DNA of 43,715 nucleotides from Puniceicoccus vermicola. GTDB lineage: Bacteria > Verrucomicrobiota > Verrucomicrobiia > Opitutales > Puniceicoccaceae. Both the position numbers and the translations under genes were made by a program. The notes below the pieces were generated by a model, which searched no databases, was not told the origin of the DNA, and worked only from the letters and a program-made list of their open reading frames with translations. The stretch is taken from positions 1-43,715 of the forward strand of contig NZ_JACHVA010000123.1 of NCBI RefSeq assembly GCF_014230055.1. Reading direction: 5' to 3'. Below, one piece after another: positions 8,621-18,497 of the stretch (its first letter is position 1; every line of letters begins with the position of its first letter).

Positions 8621-10054
8621 CTAGAGAGGAGCTGCTATGCCGAACATTGTGGGATCCTGAGGAATGGTTGCCAGAGCCCATTGCGAAAGATACCGTTTGC
8701 CTTCTGTCTGTTTCTGACGGATTCGCTGGCACGCCTGTGGCGACCATTCGTCTTTTCTGAGAAGCGGTGCCAATTCTTGGATGCGCTGGCTGGCTTCAGG
8801 CTGTCGACTCAGGTCCTCCAGTTCGTCAGGGTCGTTTTCAAGATCGAAGAGTTCCCACTCGTGGTCTCTTTGGGGATACCAGTTTAGCTTCCATTTTCCC
8901 CGGCGAATCATCCGGCTCACGTTTCCGTCACTCGGGATCATTTCTACCAAAACCTCCGATGGCCACGTCTCTTCTCCCCGGAGTCCATCCCGGAGGGATT
9001 GGCCATCGCTGGCTGGGAGAGGTGGGGCTCCCGCAATGTCGACCAGAGTGGCGGTTATATCCACGAGCGAGGCAGGTCGGGCTTCAGTTTTCCCGGATGA
9101 GAATTCATCCGGGAAAACCATAATTCCGGGGACCTTCGAGGCGGGGTCGTAAAAACAGTTTTTTGCCCAGAGACCATGGTCCCCCAGCATCTCGCCGTGA
9201 TCACTGAGATAGCAGACCGCCTGATTCTCGGAAAAAGACGAGAATCGCCAATGTTCGAGGACCCGCCCAATCTGCTCATCCAGGAATTCGACTTTGGCCC
9301 GGTAAGAGGCTCTGGCGACAGAAAGTTGGGCATCCTCCAGTGAATCGAGATCTTGTCGTGCGCGTAGAGTGGTCAGCAGGGGGTGCAATTTTTCGCCTCT
9401 CGGATCGATCTTTGGCGAGTCATTATCGGCTGTGTGACGTTCGAAATCTTTCCGGTAGGCACGGTAGGGGTCATGAGGTGAATACCACGATACAACGAGT
9501 AGGAGAGGCCTTGGATCACCCGTCTCCTCATGGTCGCGAATGATTCGGCAGGCGTTTGCTGTGACTCCCTGGTCGTATGCCAAATCGTTTGCGGGTCCGG
9601 GACCTGCGTTCTCGATCGATTCGCGGACGCCGAAAAACCCACGGGATCGATACTCGGCGCGATTGGTCCCGAGGTATCCGCCGCAAACATCCCCAAACGC
9701 GCGTTCCTGGAATCCGTGGAGCTGGTCGCCTCCGACAAAATGCATTCGTCCGCAGAGGACCGTCCGATAGCCGGCGAGGCCGAAGGCATGGGCGAAGGTC
9801 GGAATATGGGAGTGTAGCGAATCCGAGTTGTCCCAGACTTCGCAGTGGTGGCTGTAGCGAGAGGTCATAAACGACATTCTCGATGGCACGCAAATGGGGT
9901 TGTTGCAGTAGAGGTTCTCCAAACGGACGCCTTGTTCGGCGAGAGAGTCGAGTGCTGGGGTTTGCACCAAGGCGTCACCAGCACAGGAAAGCGTGCTCGC
10001 CCGATGTTGATCGGAAATCAGCAATAGAACATGGGGTTGTTTATTTTCTGACAT
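8621..10054 (-). CDS. Type I (S1) sulfatase, CVPSR type
   Basis: The product has 477 residues. ISDQHRAS at ~13-20 provides metal ligands, CVPSR at 55-59 is the formylglycine motif (Cys55), and SDHGEMLGDHGLWAKNCFYDPASKVP is the second half of the active site in the choline-sulfatase/heparan-type branch of S1. It shares little beyond the fold with the neighbouring sulfatase, so the two probably act on different linkages. There is no signal peptide. It lies 50 bp downstream of the GDSL hydrolase gene and upstream of the other sulfatase, consistent with one minus-strand transcription unit that may start with the beta-helix gene. Confidence 0.93.
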   Translation of the reverse strand: MSENKQPHVLLLISDQHRASTLSCAGDALVQTPALDSLAEQGVRLENLYCNNPICVPSRMSFMTSRYSHHCEVWDNSDSLHSHIPTFAHAFGLAGYRTVLCGRMHFVGGDQLHGFQERAFGDVCGGYLGTNRAEYRSRGFFGVRESIENAGPGPANDLAYDQGVTANACRIIRDHEETGDPRPLLLVVSWYSPHDPYRAYRKDFERHTADNDSPKIDPRGEKLHPLLTTLRARQDLDSLEDAQLSVARASYRAKVEFLDEQIGRVLEHWRFSSFSENQAVCYLSDHGEMLGDHGLWAKNCFYDPASKVPGIMVFPDEFSSGKTEARPASLVDITATLVDIAGAPPLPASDGQSLRDGLRGEETWPSEVLVEMIPSDGNVSRMIRRGKWKLNWYPQRDHEWELFDLENDPDELEDLSRQPEASQRIQELAPLLRKDEWSPQACQRIRQKQTEGKRYLSQWALATIPQDPTMFGIAAPL

Positions 10055-10104
10055 TTTCGGATGCTTACGCCTTCGTGCTGTGAAATGGAGAAAACTTCGT
10101 TCTC

Positions 10105-11019
10105 TTAATTTTGCGGTTGGTTCCCGAGCGCTTCGATTCCTTCGAACCAGACCTCAGCCATTTTCTGGTAGCCGTCGTTGGTCGGGTGATTGATGCCGTT
10201 TGAGAACAGCGTCGGGTCGATTGAGCGAAGATCATCAGTGTCGGTGAGGAAAGGGGCATATAGGTCTACCTGAGTTACTTTTCTTCCGAGTGTTTGATAC
10301 TTGGGAACGAGTGTGTCGCGAATGTAACGGTTGTAGTCCACGATTCCCGGTTGGTATCTGATTTTCGGCATAATTTGGGCGATGATGAGATGGCTGTCGG
10401 GGCTTGCGGTCGTGATCGTATCGACCAGTTTGTCGAGGCCGTTTTGATCCTGTCCGTTCGTGCCGATCTTGAGTAGAATCAGATCCGGATCGTCGGCAGC
10501 CAGCCAGGTGAGGATGTTCTTTCGTAGATAGCTGACATTCTTGCCGCCATAGCCGTTGTGTTCTGCCTGATTGAGAGTCTCTAGATCGAGAGTAGGAGGG
10601 TAGGCGGGGTCGGTATTTCTCGGGTTCCTTAGAGACTCTGGTTCTTGAGAGCTGCCAACAAATTTAAACGAATAGCCAGCTTGGGTCAGCAGGGTGTAGA
10701 GCCCGCTGCGGTAACCAGACTCCCATGCTCCGCCGGACCAGTCCGCATTCGTGTAGCCCACCGTAATGGAATCCCCCAATGGCATGATGCGCAGCGGCTT
10801 CTCCGGATCCGAGGGGGTGCTGTAGTTCGACGCCTCGGTTCGAGTTCCGGCTCGCTGTGGTTGAACAGAATCAATCGGTTCGTTTCTGCCGACGGTAGAG
10901 CTCCCGTCGGTAATTCCGTCGGTGGTGGGAGACGCGATCTTTCCGAAAATAGGAGCCGTCATCAGCAAAAGGGCGAGAATCGCGGGCGAAAAGGAAAGTC
11001 GTGTTACTGTTTTTTTCAT
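10105..11019 (-). CDS. Secreted SGNH/GDSL hydrolase
   Basis: The product has 304 residues. Residues 1-26 look like a signal peptide (basic start, then a hydrophobic run around AILALLLMTAPIFG). The four SGNH blocks are visible: block I LGDSITVGY with the nucleophile Ser (~82-90), block II around NGYGGKNV, block III KIGTNGQ with the oxyanion Asn, and block V GINHPTNDGY with the catalytic His. The family deacylates carbohydrates or other esters. It lies between the beta-helix gene (143 bp upstream) and the sulfatases (50 bp downstream), so removal of acetyl groups from the same glycan is a reasonable inference. Confidence 0.9.
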   Translation of the reverse strand: MKKTVTRLSFSPAILALLLMTAPIFGKIASPTTDGITDGSSTVGRNEPIDSVQPQRAGTRTEASNYSTPSDPEKPLRIMPLGDSITVGYTNADWSGGAWESGYRSGLYTLLTQAGYSFKFVGSSQEPESLRNPRNTDPAYPPTLDLETLNQAEHNGYGGKNVSYLRKNILTWLAADDPDLILLKIGTNGQDQNGLDKLVDTITTASPDSHLIIAQIMPKIRYQPGIVDYNRYIRDTLVPKYQTLGRKVTQVDLYAPFLTDTDDLRSIDPTLFSNGINHPTNDGYQKMAEVWFEGIEALGNQPQN

Positions 11020-11162
11020 ATAGAGTTCGGTGGTATAGTCGTCGTGCCAATATGTGGTTTTATGCAGTGGTCTAAGAGGTTATCTGGATCACCGATATCC
11101 GGCACTTCGGGAACGGAATAAACCAATCGCGCTGCATAGAGAGCCAGTGTCCTACGGTCGAA

Positions 11163-14100
11163 TCAGTCGTCCCAGTCAATAATCGTGAGACTTTTGCGGA
11201 AGGTGAATGAATCTCCATTCTGGTTCCTGACTCGAATATCATAGGTGCCCGGAGATACTTCATCGTGGCTTAACTCAAACGCAGCAAACACTTGATGGGA
11301 GTCTTGGTGATACACCGTGGCATTTAATGTGTTAGGCCACTCATCCCGTATTAGAATGATTTCGACTCCAGAATCAAAGTTGGCTCCGTTAATTTCAACG
11401 ATCGCCATACCGAAATTATCGACTGAACTCGGTATAACGCTTGTTATTTTCAATTTCGTATCGGACCGTTCGAGATTATTACGGGTATCTGTGTTATTGC
11501 TGGTAGAGTAGGCGCGCGGCGACTGCTTTGGACGCACCTCATCGTCGAGCTGAACAAACGCCGATTTCCGCGGATCCTGACCAGAAATGTCCGTGGAATT
11601 GATCATGGTATGATCGTATGGTCCCGTAGCCCGGGTAGATTGCCCCACAGTTTCTTTAAGATCTGCACGTCGTCTAGTGATTTGTGTAGTAAGGGAGGTT
11701 TCTTGGGCGTGGTTGAGCATGCCTGAGGCTGTGGACATGGAATTGTATATGTAGTCGATCTCTCCAGCACTCAATGCCCGGTTATAGACGCGATAGTCGT
11801 CTACAAGGCCGGGGAATCGCATTGGATACACGAAGCTCGAACTTCCGTTGTAGGAGGCGGCCAAAGCCAAGGGGCTGTCCGTGTTGATTGCTCCGAAATC
11901 TACTAGGCTGTTGTCATAAATACCTTGTCCGCTGGAGGCCCACCCATCATTGCTACCGTTAAGGTATCCATTTACAACTTTTCCTTCCCGATCAATTACC
12001 ATTGCAATGTGGTGCCATTCGTTTTCTGCAATTTCCGGGCTGAGTTGCACGGCAAGATGGCCGTTGCCGTCCATGACGCGGAGAACGATCTTCTCTTCGG
12101 CATTCAGCATCATGGACCATCCGTCCAGAGAGTTCTGTTGGCCACCTTTACTCGCAAGGAAACGACCGCCGGTGGCGCCATCCCAGTTGAACCAGAGCAT
12201 AATGGTCTGACTGCCGGAATCAGGATCGAGGATGTCGCCATAGGTTACATGCTGATTGCCAGTTAGTTCTAGTCCCTCGCCGTCAATGGAGGAGGCGTAG
12301 GTTGAGCCGCTTCCGAACATGGTTCCGTTGTTGCTGCCAGCACTGTCAGTAAGGTTATTGTCTAGTTTCCAATGTCCTATCAGGTTCTGCGAAACTACGC
12401 TTAGAATTACAGTCGCTTTGACCGTCTGACTGTTCCCAGATACCGCTACGTTCGCAGTATATTCGCCGATTCCAAGAGATGAGGCATCGGCTGTTATCAA
12501 TAGGTCGGATGAGCTTGCTTCATCGTAGACAGTTCCACTGGAGGCTGATGGTATCAGCCACGATGCGTCATCAATAAGCGTCCAATTCAGTGAACTAGTG
12601 CCGGCGTTTCGAATCGAGAATTGGGTGGAGGTTTGATTGCCTTCTCCGACCGTCAGTCGAATCACGCGTTGGGGTAGTTCAGGAATCGCGTCCGGTAGAG
12701 TGCCGGAGTAGGTCGTTAGATACTGGCTCCAACTATTGTTACGAAAGGCTGGGTTCCCATCTTCGGTCAACTCGTTGTAATAGGCTACCCCCGTTGAGGT
12801 GCCGTCAAAGGAATTGCTGTAGAAAACAGTATTATTGATCTGCCCGTCATTTGTGGATTGAAATTTTGAATCCACGTAGATCGCCTCAGCTGTGTTTATG
12901 AAAACATTCTTCTCAAAAACGTTCATGTCCATGCAGGGGGAAACTGTCTCATAGGCTCGAACAATCTGAATGCCTTGTTCAATTACGTTTGAGAAAGAAT
13001 TATTTCGGAATACGTTTCCTAACATTCCGGGTCCGTAATTGGATCGGTGGTCATGCATTTTGATGCCCCAACGTGCATTCGTGAAGTTGTTATTCTCATA
13101 AAGCCCGAATACGTTTGGGCGAGAAATATTGGTTCCTACTTCGTGAGATGAATTGATCCCTGCGAAAATGGCGATTCCATAACGGTAGTCGGTGACCGAA
13201 TTTCCATCGACTATCCAGTTGCTGGAGCCTTCAAACGGTTGAAATGCGGTGGATGCGATGTGCGAGGGCGAAGTGTAGCACCGATCCTTGGCGTCAAGTT
13301 GATTGTTGTAGATGGCTACGTGGTCAGCGGCGCCCAGAATTGTCAATTCGCTGGTGCTGTCCGGAATCACTCGCCAAGGTTTGTCGAGGGTGACGGTGTC
13401 GGTAGTTTCGTCGAAATCAATGACAGTTCGTGTTTGGCCCATGCCCTTGCCGTTGGCGACCACCATGCGGCGATTCCTGCCGAGACTTCCGATTTTCTCC
13501 GTTGTCAACCCGTTGATGGTGACGGTGGTTGAGGTGGATGAAGTGGGTGCGCCGAGATGATCAAAGTCGAAGCCTTCGAACATAAAGGCTTCGCCGCTAT
13601 TGGCATTAATATGGTCTTCATGGGGCCCTAGGTTGTTGGCAATGTTTTCTCCTAGGTAAATATATTCAACGGATCCTCTGTATCCGGCTCCGGTGAAGAA
13701 ACGACCCAAGAAGGATTCAGTCGCTGTGTTTCCGTAGTCTTGTGCTGTACAGTTTGTTACAGAAATTTTCCCACCTCCCCAGCTATGAATGAGAGAGATC
13801 CCAGCGTTGACGCCATAAAAATCCACGTGATCAAACGAGACTCGATCATTGCCGTACATAATGAAACCACGACCGATTACCTCACAGTCTAGAAATTTTG
13901 TGCGGTTGGCAAATAGGTGCAAGGTGCCGCTTTGCCCAAGAAGATTCTTTATACGAACTCCTTCGAAAACCGTATTACTGCTGTTCATGTCGATGACTCC
14001 GGGGTATCCAGTTCCGAGCGCATTGTTCGCATCTAGAGTCAGATTCTTGACCGTAATATTTTGATTAGGATAATCTCCTCGCAGGACCGAGTCACCGGAA

Positions 14101-15695
14101 TGGGTGCTCATCATGGTGAGGCTGGTTTCATCCATACCAGCTCCAATGACCTGAACGGAATCGGGAATGTAAATTTCGTCGCTTATATAGAAGGTGCCTG
14201 CAGGAAAGACTAGCGTTCCACTGTCACTGGGCCGCGCACCATCAAGTGTGATGTCGAGCCTGCGAACATTTGCGCCGACATCGCCTCCACAGAGGAGAAG
14301 TTGGAGTTCATATGTTTTGCCTTGGGTTACGTTGTACTGAATGATGGTTTGGTCTGGATTCGATCCCTTCGGAAAGACTTGGGTTGCCATCAGCTTTTCC
14401 AATGCGTTGTCATCTGCCGTTGATCCATAGTTGGCTGAAGCGGTATAGCGGTTGGCCTGAACGCTTAGGCCACTAACAGCAGAATATCGAGTAAACGTGA
14501 TTCCTTGGAGGACGGTGTCGCTATTCAGGCTCATATCGACGGCATAGTCATAATTGCCGCTTAGGGATAGACCCTCTCCGGGGTCGCCTCCGGTGAAATG
14601 GCTGATGCTGAAGGAGTCACTCTGTGAAGACACCTCCTTCACGGTAATAGCGCTGACAATTGGGTTGTTGTTTACCCGATTGAGAATTAGATCCGATGTG
14701 GAATCTGAGGCGGTATAGACGTATCTTACAAGCGTGCCTATGCTGCCAGAACGATAGATTGGAACGCAGCGGAGACCAGCGGCATTGTAGAGAGCCAGAC
14801 TGATTGCATCGAAGTCATCGTCGCTATCCATGCCGTCGGCCCCGTAATCTGTCGCGTTGATGGTGTACTCTGAGTAGCTGAATTCGTCTTGTACTGTCAA
14901 AGTTAAGGGATCAGACCATCCATATGTTCCGCCATGACCATTGTGCATCCAGACGGAGTAATCGCCATTGTCCAGACCACTTGGAACGGAGATATCGACT
15001 TTGTATGGGTTGACGGAAGTAACCGTTGCCCACTGTCCGTTTCCTAATGAATCCTCGATCCAGACCCAAGAATCAGTCGTCCCTTTATTGTGGCTGAGAT
15101 TGCGTCCATAGATGCTGATTGTATGTCCTGCGCTGGTCTGATCGGGGCCTACCCACCAGGCTTCGGCTTTGTTGATCATGACTGGAGCGGAGAAGCCATT
15201 GTCATTTCCTGCCCATAATAAATACGCCGAGTTCACCGGGAGGGTAGCAGGCAGACTGATTGCCGCGAGCTGGTCATCAATGCGGTGTATTTTTGGTGGT
15301 CCGAGGAAGGAGTCTTCTACGCTGGTCTGGCCATACGCCATGAACTCCGTGTCTTTGGCTGAGTCGTTGCCGACATAGTTGCTCATCCCCGATGCACTGA
15401 TAGCGAGTGAGTCGCCAGGCGCTGCGCTACGGGTAAACTCTGCGATTTCACAAGCTCCAGTAGCTGGGGATGCTACTCCGAAATCGGGATTAAACGTGTC
15501 GAAAGTGTTTGGGAGAAGGGGATTTCCAAGAGGAGTTTCGTAGTCGGTATATTCTGGCAACAGTTCTGATGGATGAGAGAGAAGCATACATGGCATCAAA
15601 ATGAGGAATAAGAGACGTTGTTTCTCTGCATGAATTATTCGCAGGGCAGAATGTAAGATCGGGGTGGGGGCGTGGGGCTGCAATCTCATGGGCAT
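11163..15695 (-). CDS. Large secreted beta-helix protein with malectin-like, BACON-like, LamG and IPT/TIG modules
   Basis: The product has 1510 residues. A hydrophobic segment near residues 28-42 suggests a signal peptide; M3 is an alternative start. Residues ~160-270 form an Ig/TIG-like region. At ~282-307 a pectate-lyase-superfamily start appears (DYGADGMDSDDDFDAIS), interrupted by ~180 residues of malectin-like sequence, then resuming at ~488 (SGTLVFPAGTFYISDEI) into a right-handed beta-helix to ~980. A BACON-like domain (~1010-1100), a LamG jelly roll (~1105-1318, from LIGHWKLDNN) and a C-terminal IPT/TIG domain (~1415-1508) follow. I see no PEP-CTERM or other sorting signal. Beta-helix proteins of this type are often polysaccharide lyases or hydrolases, but I cannot identify a catalytic residue set. 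A promoter with the shared operator lies ~240 bp upstream. Confidence 0.88.
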   Translation of the reverse strand: MPMRLQPHAPTPILHSALRIIHAEKQRLLFLILMPCMLLSHPSELLPEYTDYETPLGNPLLPNTFDTFNPDFGVASPATGACEIAEFTRSAAPGDSLAISASGMSNYVGNDSAKDTEFMAYGQTSVEDSFLGPPKIHRIDDQLAAISLPATLPVNSAYLLWAGNDNGFSAPVMINKAEAWWVGPDQTSAGHTISIYGRNLSHNKGTTDSWVWIEDSLGNGQWATVTSVNPYKVDISVPSGLDNGDYSVWMHNGHGGTYGWSDPLTLTVQDEFSYSEYTINATDYGADGMDSDDDFDAISLALYNAAGLRCVPIYRSGSIGTLVRYVYTASDSTSDLILNRVNNNPIVSAITVKEVSSQSDSFSISHFTGGDPGEGLSLSGNYDYAVDMSLNSDTVLQGITFTRYSAVSGLSVQANRYTASANYGSTADDNALEKLMATQVFPKGSNPDQTIIQYNVTQGKTYELQLLLCGGDVGANVRRLDITLDGARPSDSGTLVFPAGTFYISDEIYIPDSVQVIGAGMDETSLTMMSTHSGDSVLRGDYPNQNITVKNLTLDANNALGTGYPGVIDMNSSNTVFEGVRIKNLLGQSGTLHLFANRTKFLDCEVIGRGFIMYGNDRVSFDHVDFYGVNAGISLIHSWGGGKISVTNCTAQDYGNTATESFLGRFFTGAGYRGSVEYIYLGENIANNLGPHEDHINANSGEAFMFEGFDFDHLGAPTSSTSTTVTINGLTTEKIGSLGRNRRMVVANGKGMGQTRTVIDFDETTDTVTLDKPWRVIPDSTSELTILGAADHVAIYNNQLDAKDRCYTSPSHIASTAFQPFEGSSNWIVDGNSVTDYRYGIAIFAGINSSHEVGTNISRPNVFGLYENNNFTNARWGIKMHDHRSNYGPGMLGNVFRNNSFSNVIEQGIQIVRAYETVSPCMDMNVFEKNVFINTAEAIYVDSKFQSTNDGQINNTVFYSNSFDGTSTGVAYYNELTEDGNPAFRNNSWSQYLTTYSGTLPDAIPELPQRVIRLTVGEGNQTSTQFSIRNAGTSSLNWTLIDDASWLIPSASSGTVYDEASSSDLLITADASSLGIGEYTANVAVSGNSQTVKATVILSVVSQNLIGHWKLDNNLTDSAGSNNGTMFGSGSTYASSIDGEGLELTGNQHVTYGDILDPDSGSQTIMLWFNWDGATGGRFLASKGGQQNSLDGWSMMLNAEEKIVLRVMDGNGHLAVQLSPEIAENEWHHIAMVIDREGKVVNGYLNGSNDGWASSGQGIYDNSLVDFGAINTDSPLALAASYNGSSSFVYPMRFPGLVDDYRVYNRALSAGEIDYIYNSMSTASGMLNHAQETSLTTQITRRRADLKETVGQSTRATGPYDHTMINSTDISGQDPRKSAFVQLDDEVRPKQSPRAYSTSNNTDTRNNLERSDTKLKITSVIPSSVDNFGMAIVEINGANFDSGVEIILIRDEWPNTLNATVYHQDSHQVFAAFELSHDEVSPGTYDIRVRNQNGDSFTFRKSLTIIDWDD

Positions 15696-16162
15696 CTTTG
15701 TTTGGGGGGCGGTGGGATTTTGTATTGGGCTATGGGGTGGAGGGTAATGTTGAAAGATTAGTAGGGCCTGATCTTTTTCCAGGCGGTTGCCAGTGTCTTG
15801 TTTTTGAGGGCGTTCTCGCTTCTTAAGCTGGAGATGTTGAATGTTTGCTAAACAAGCGCTGTCGTTGGTGGGAATGACGATTGGTGCGGCCTATCTGGGG
15901 TGCAGTATTTTTTGGGCTTGATTGGCTAGAGCTTATCGATATTAAAGTGGTATTTTCTTTGGGTCGGCAGGTCAAGCGATTATTTTTATGCCCGAGTCTC
16001 AGGCTAGATCATGGCGGATGAGTTGCTTGGTCTGTGTGCTCGGAGCAGGTGAAGTTTTTGCCTGTTCGAAAGGAGATTCGGTCCGTTGGATCGTTCCGCG
16101 TTTCTGTTGTGTTTTGCATTCTCGTGTTCCCGGTATATGCGCCAGGCAAATTAATAAATAAT
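15696..16162. other. Divergent intergenic region between beta-helix and GH36-like genes
   Basis: Apart from the operator-bearing promoter at 15932-15975, nothing else is recognisable here. The part from 16034 is also open in the frame of the GH36-like gene from a GTG codon, so it may be coding if that longer start is used. No tRNA or clear terminator is seen. Confidence 0.6.
15932..15975 (-). promoter_or_regulatory. Promoter with embedded operator copy 1, reading toward the beta-helix gene
   Basis: On the minus strand, TTGACC (15975-15970) is followed by a 17-bp spacer and then TACCACTTTAATATCGATA (15952-15934). It matches the operator copies upstream of the PEP-CTERM gene and the 18-kb operon at 16 of 19 positions against copy 2. 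Transcription from here would give a leader of roughly 230 nt before the start at 15695. The divergent GH36-like gene could share control by the same site. Confidence 0.7.
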
Positions 16163-18196
16163 ATGAATCTTATGCATTCGATCGGTACAGATGGTTTCTC
16201 TATTTTTGACGCTGAGCGTGAACTCGGCTTACTTCAGCTTGGTGTGCGTGTTGACGTAGGTGGAGTATTTTATCCCGTCGTGTTCAAAGATATCACCGAG
16301 ACATCTGCGGCGGGGATATTTTATCATGGCCTTCTCCGTTGCCAGATTCGGTTGATCAAGGTTCCTGGCAGACGCGCTTACCAAATTGAGTACACGATTG
16401 AGAATCCGAGTTCACAGACTGTTCAACTGGGCGAGGTCGAAACCGGCCAGTTTGGGGATGGGGACGGAGTCAAGGTGGGTCGAGTCAGCGATTGGGATAT
16501 TCGATTTTGTCACACCGACAACCTGCGCATCGAAAGGTACCCGCACTGCCAAATGGATTTGCCTTATCTCAAGATTCCTCCGGTCGACCCGATCCATCTT
16601 GGGCGTGGCGAGGATCAGCCCTTTCCGGGAATTTACCTGACCAACCGCGAGTATGGGAACGGTATGGTCCTCGCTTCCGTATCGCAGGATCTGAATTTTC
16701 AGAGCTATCGGCTGCAGCGCTTGGGAGCATCGAGTGATCTCACCAGCTTTGGCGATTTTTCCATTTGTCACGAATTTCCGTTGTGCAATGGGTATGTTCT
16801 CGAACCGGGGAGCCGGTGCGATTTGGACGGAATCTACGTAGAACTTTTGCAGGATACCCATCCGGAGGATGCCTTTGAGGGTTATCTCGCTTTCCTTGCG
16901 GAGCGAAATGACTTCCGGGGAACCCAAACCCCGTTGCGCAGCGAAGCCTTCTACTGCTCGTGGAACTATGGACGGATGGCGGATCAGACCGCGGCGAACC
17001 AACTGCCTACGGCGGAGTTCATTGCCCAAGAGATTCCCAATATCCGTACGTATCTCCTGGACGACGGCTACACCCGGGGTTCGATCCGCGAAGATGGCAG
17101 TCGGGAGCCTTTCAACTTTCATGACGCCTTCTATCCCGATCCTGAAAACTGTGTGAACCGAGAGCGTTTTCCGAAGGGGGTGGATGGCTTTTTTGAAGAC
17201 TTGCGTAGACTTGGTCTCAAGCCCGGCATCTGGTGGTCGCCGCAGTGTGTCATTAACAGCCGTCTGCATCGAGAGCATCCGGATTGGTTTCTGCGCAACA
17301 CGGACGGCGAAACTCTGATCTTGCAGGGGTATGGCGGTACCGGGCACCTCGATCTGACTGTGCCGGGAGCTTACGCCTACACGGAAAAAGTAATCTCTAC
17401 GATTTTCGAGAAATGGGGGGCCACAGCCCTAAAAATGGATTTCTGGAGCCATGCTTTCGAGATGCGCCATCTGCGTTATTCGAAGCCCAATGTCACAGGG
17501 CCGATGGCCCGCAAACTCCTTTTCGATCTGGTTCGAAAATATATGCCCGAAGACGGGATCTTTATGACCTGTTGTGCCACCGGGATGGGAAATCCTTTTC
17601 TGGCGACTCACGCCGACGCCTTTCGCAACACGATCGACATTGGACGAGGGAGTTGGCGGGAGCAGATTCATACCAGCTTTTGGACGCTTCCCGCCCTCGG
17701 TCGAGCAGGTCGACAGAGCTATTTGCACAATAACGACAGCGTCGGGGTCAATGCCGACTGCGGCGAGGATGAAAATTTCTTCCGCCTCAATTGGTGTTTC
17801 ATCACCCAGGGCACCCAAGAGATCGGAGGCTTTCTTGAAAAGCTCCCGGTTACTTTCAAGGATGCGTTTCGCAAATACACTGACCACTGTGACCGGGGGC
17901 ACCGGTGTTTCTGTCCCGACGAAAAAGCCTGGCGTGGCGAGCCGCTCCCCGAAGTGCTCTACGTCGATTACCCTACAGGGAGCCCGAGTGCTGAACGGGG
18001 CGTTTCCAAGCACATTGCCCTCTTTAACTGGAGTGAGGCTCCACGAGTGGTAGGGGCGGTCTATGCCGCCCTCGGGATTGGCGAAGAGACCCCTCTGCAT
18101 GACTTTTGGACGGGCGAAAGGATTCAGACGAACGAGCACGGTCTTTTCGTCGAATTGCGGCCGCGCCAGTCATTGCTCGTTCAGGTAGGTCGGTGA
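16163..18196 (+). CDS. GH36-like alpha-glycosidase (clan GH-D)
   Basis: From the ATG at 16163 the product has 677 residues. An N-terminal beta-sandwich is followed by a TIM barrel: CSWNYGR and LLDDGYTRG match the start of the GH36 barrel, and ALKMDFWSHAFE contains the likely nucleophile Asp (codon at 17438). RNTIDIGRGSW contains the likely acid/base Asp (codon at 17636). GH36 enzymes are retaining alpha-galactosidases or alpha-N-acetylgalactosaminidases. I chose the ATG because the family domain begins right after it. A GTG at 16034 would add 43 residues including a hydrophobic VSVVFCILVFPVYA stretch, which could be a signal peptide, so location is unresolved. The gene is divergent from the beta-helix gene across the operator at 15932-15975. 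Confidence 0.86.
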   Translation: MNLMHSIGTDGFSIFDAERELGLLQLGVRVDVGGVFYPVVFKDITETSAAGIFYHGLLRCQIRLIKVPGRRAYQIEYTIENPSSQTVQLGEVETGQFGDGDGVKVGRVSDWDIRFCHTDNLRIERYPHCQMDLPYLKIPPVDPIHLGRGEDQPFPGIYLTNREYGNGMVLASVSQDLNFQSYRLQRLGASSDLTSFGDFSICHEFPLCNGYVLEPGSRCDLDGIYVELLQDTHPEDAFEGYLAFLAERNDFRGTQTPLRSEAFYCSWNYGRMADQTAANQLPTAEFIAQEIPNIRTYLLDDGYTRGSIREDGSREPFNFHDAFYPDPENCVNRERFPKGVDGFFEDLRRLGLKPGIWWSPQCVINSRLHREHPDWFLRNTDGETLILQGYGGTGHLDLTVPGAYAYTEKVISTIFEKWGATALKMDFWSHAFEMRHLRYSKPNVTGPMARKLLFDLVRKYMPEDGIFMTCCATGMGNPFLATHADAFRNTIDIGRGSWREQIHTSFWTLPALGRAGRQSYLHNNDSVGVNADCGEDENFFRLNWCFITQGTQEIGGFLEKLPVTFKDAFRKYTDHCDRGHRCFCPDEKAWRGEPLPEVLYVDYPTGSPSAERGVSKHIALFNWSEAPRVVGAVYAALGIGEETPLHDFWTGERIQTNEHGLFVELRPRQSLLVQVGR

Positions 18197-18200
18197 TTAT

Positions 18201-18228
18201 GAAACCCCTATCTATGCTTTGGGGTCTC
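18201..18228 (+). terminator. Possible hairpin terminator after the GH36-like gene
   Basis: GAAACCCC (18201-18208) can pair with GGGGTCTC (18221-18228) with one mismatch around a 12-nt loop. It lies just after the stop codon, and a short T-rich stretch follows some bases later. The poor T run makes this tentative. Confidence 0.3.
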
Positions 18229-18287
18229 ACTGACTGGTTTTCGGTGGGGAGCCATCCCAGGTGAAGCGTAAGAATCTAATAAAACGG

Positions 18288-18330
18288 TTGACAGCCCTCA
18301 GGGTTTAGAAATATCACATTAATAACGATA
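18288..18330 (+). promoter_or_regulatory. Promoter with embedded operator copy 2, upstream of the PEP-CTERM gene
   Basis: A perfect -35 hexamer TTGACA (18288-18293) is followed by an 18-bp spacer and then TATCACATTAATAACGATA (18312-18330). The left end TATCAC sits where a -10 element is expected (4 of 6 matches to TATAAT), so a protein bound to the 19-bp element would overlap the -10 region and the start point. That is the classic layout for repression. Confidence 0.72.
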
Positions 18331-18497
18331 TGGCGTTCCTTTCTTCATCGCTTTCCATTCCCACTGCCGGGTTCTTCGTTTTGCTCCAGAAAAAACCCTA
18401 GAGCCTAGACCGTCCTACAAGTGGCATTCATAGCGAGAATCAAGAAGGGTCGCTCTCGTCGACAAATACTTCCTCTAACCCCAAAAACGAAATCATC

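Larger units (their letters stand above)
18197..18497. other. Intergenic region with promoter and ~165-nt leader before the PEP-CTERM gene
   Basis: This 301-bp stretch holds the possible hairpin at 18201-18228 and the operator-bearing promoter at 18288-18330. The remaining leader of about 165 nt has no ORF or riboswitch-like structure that I recognise. Confidence 0.6.

Noticed and set aside
16412-17347. Minus-strand open frame of 311 codons
   Set aside because: It lies wholly inside the GH36-like gene, which has clear family motifs. The reverse frame has no recognisable domain.
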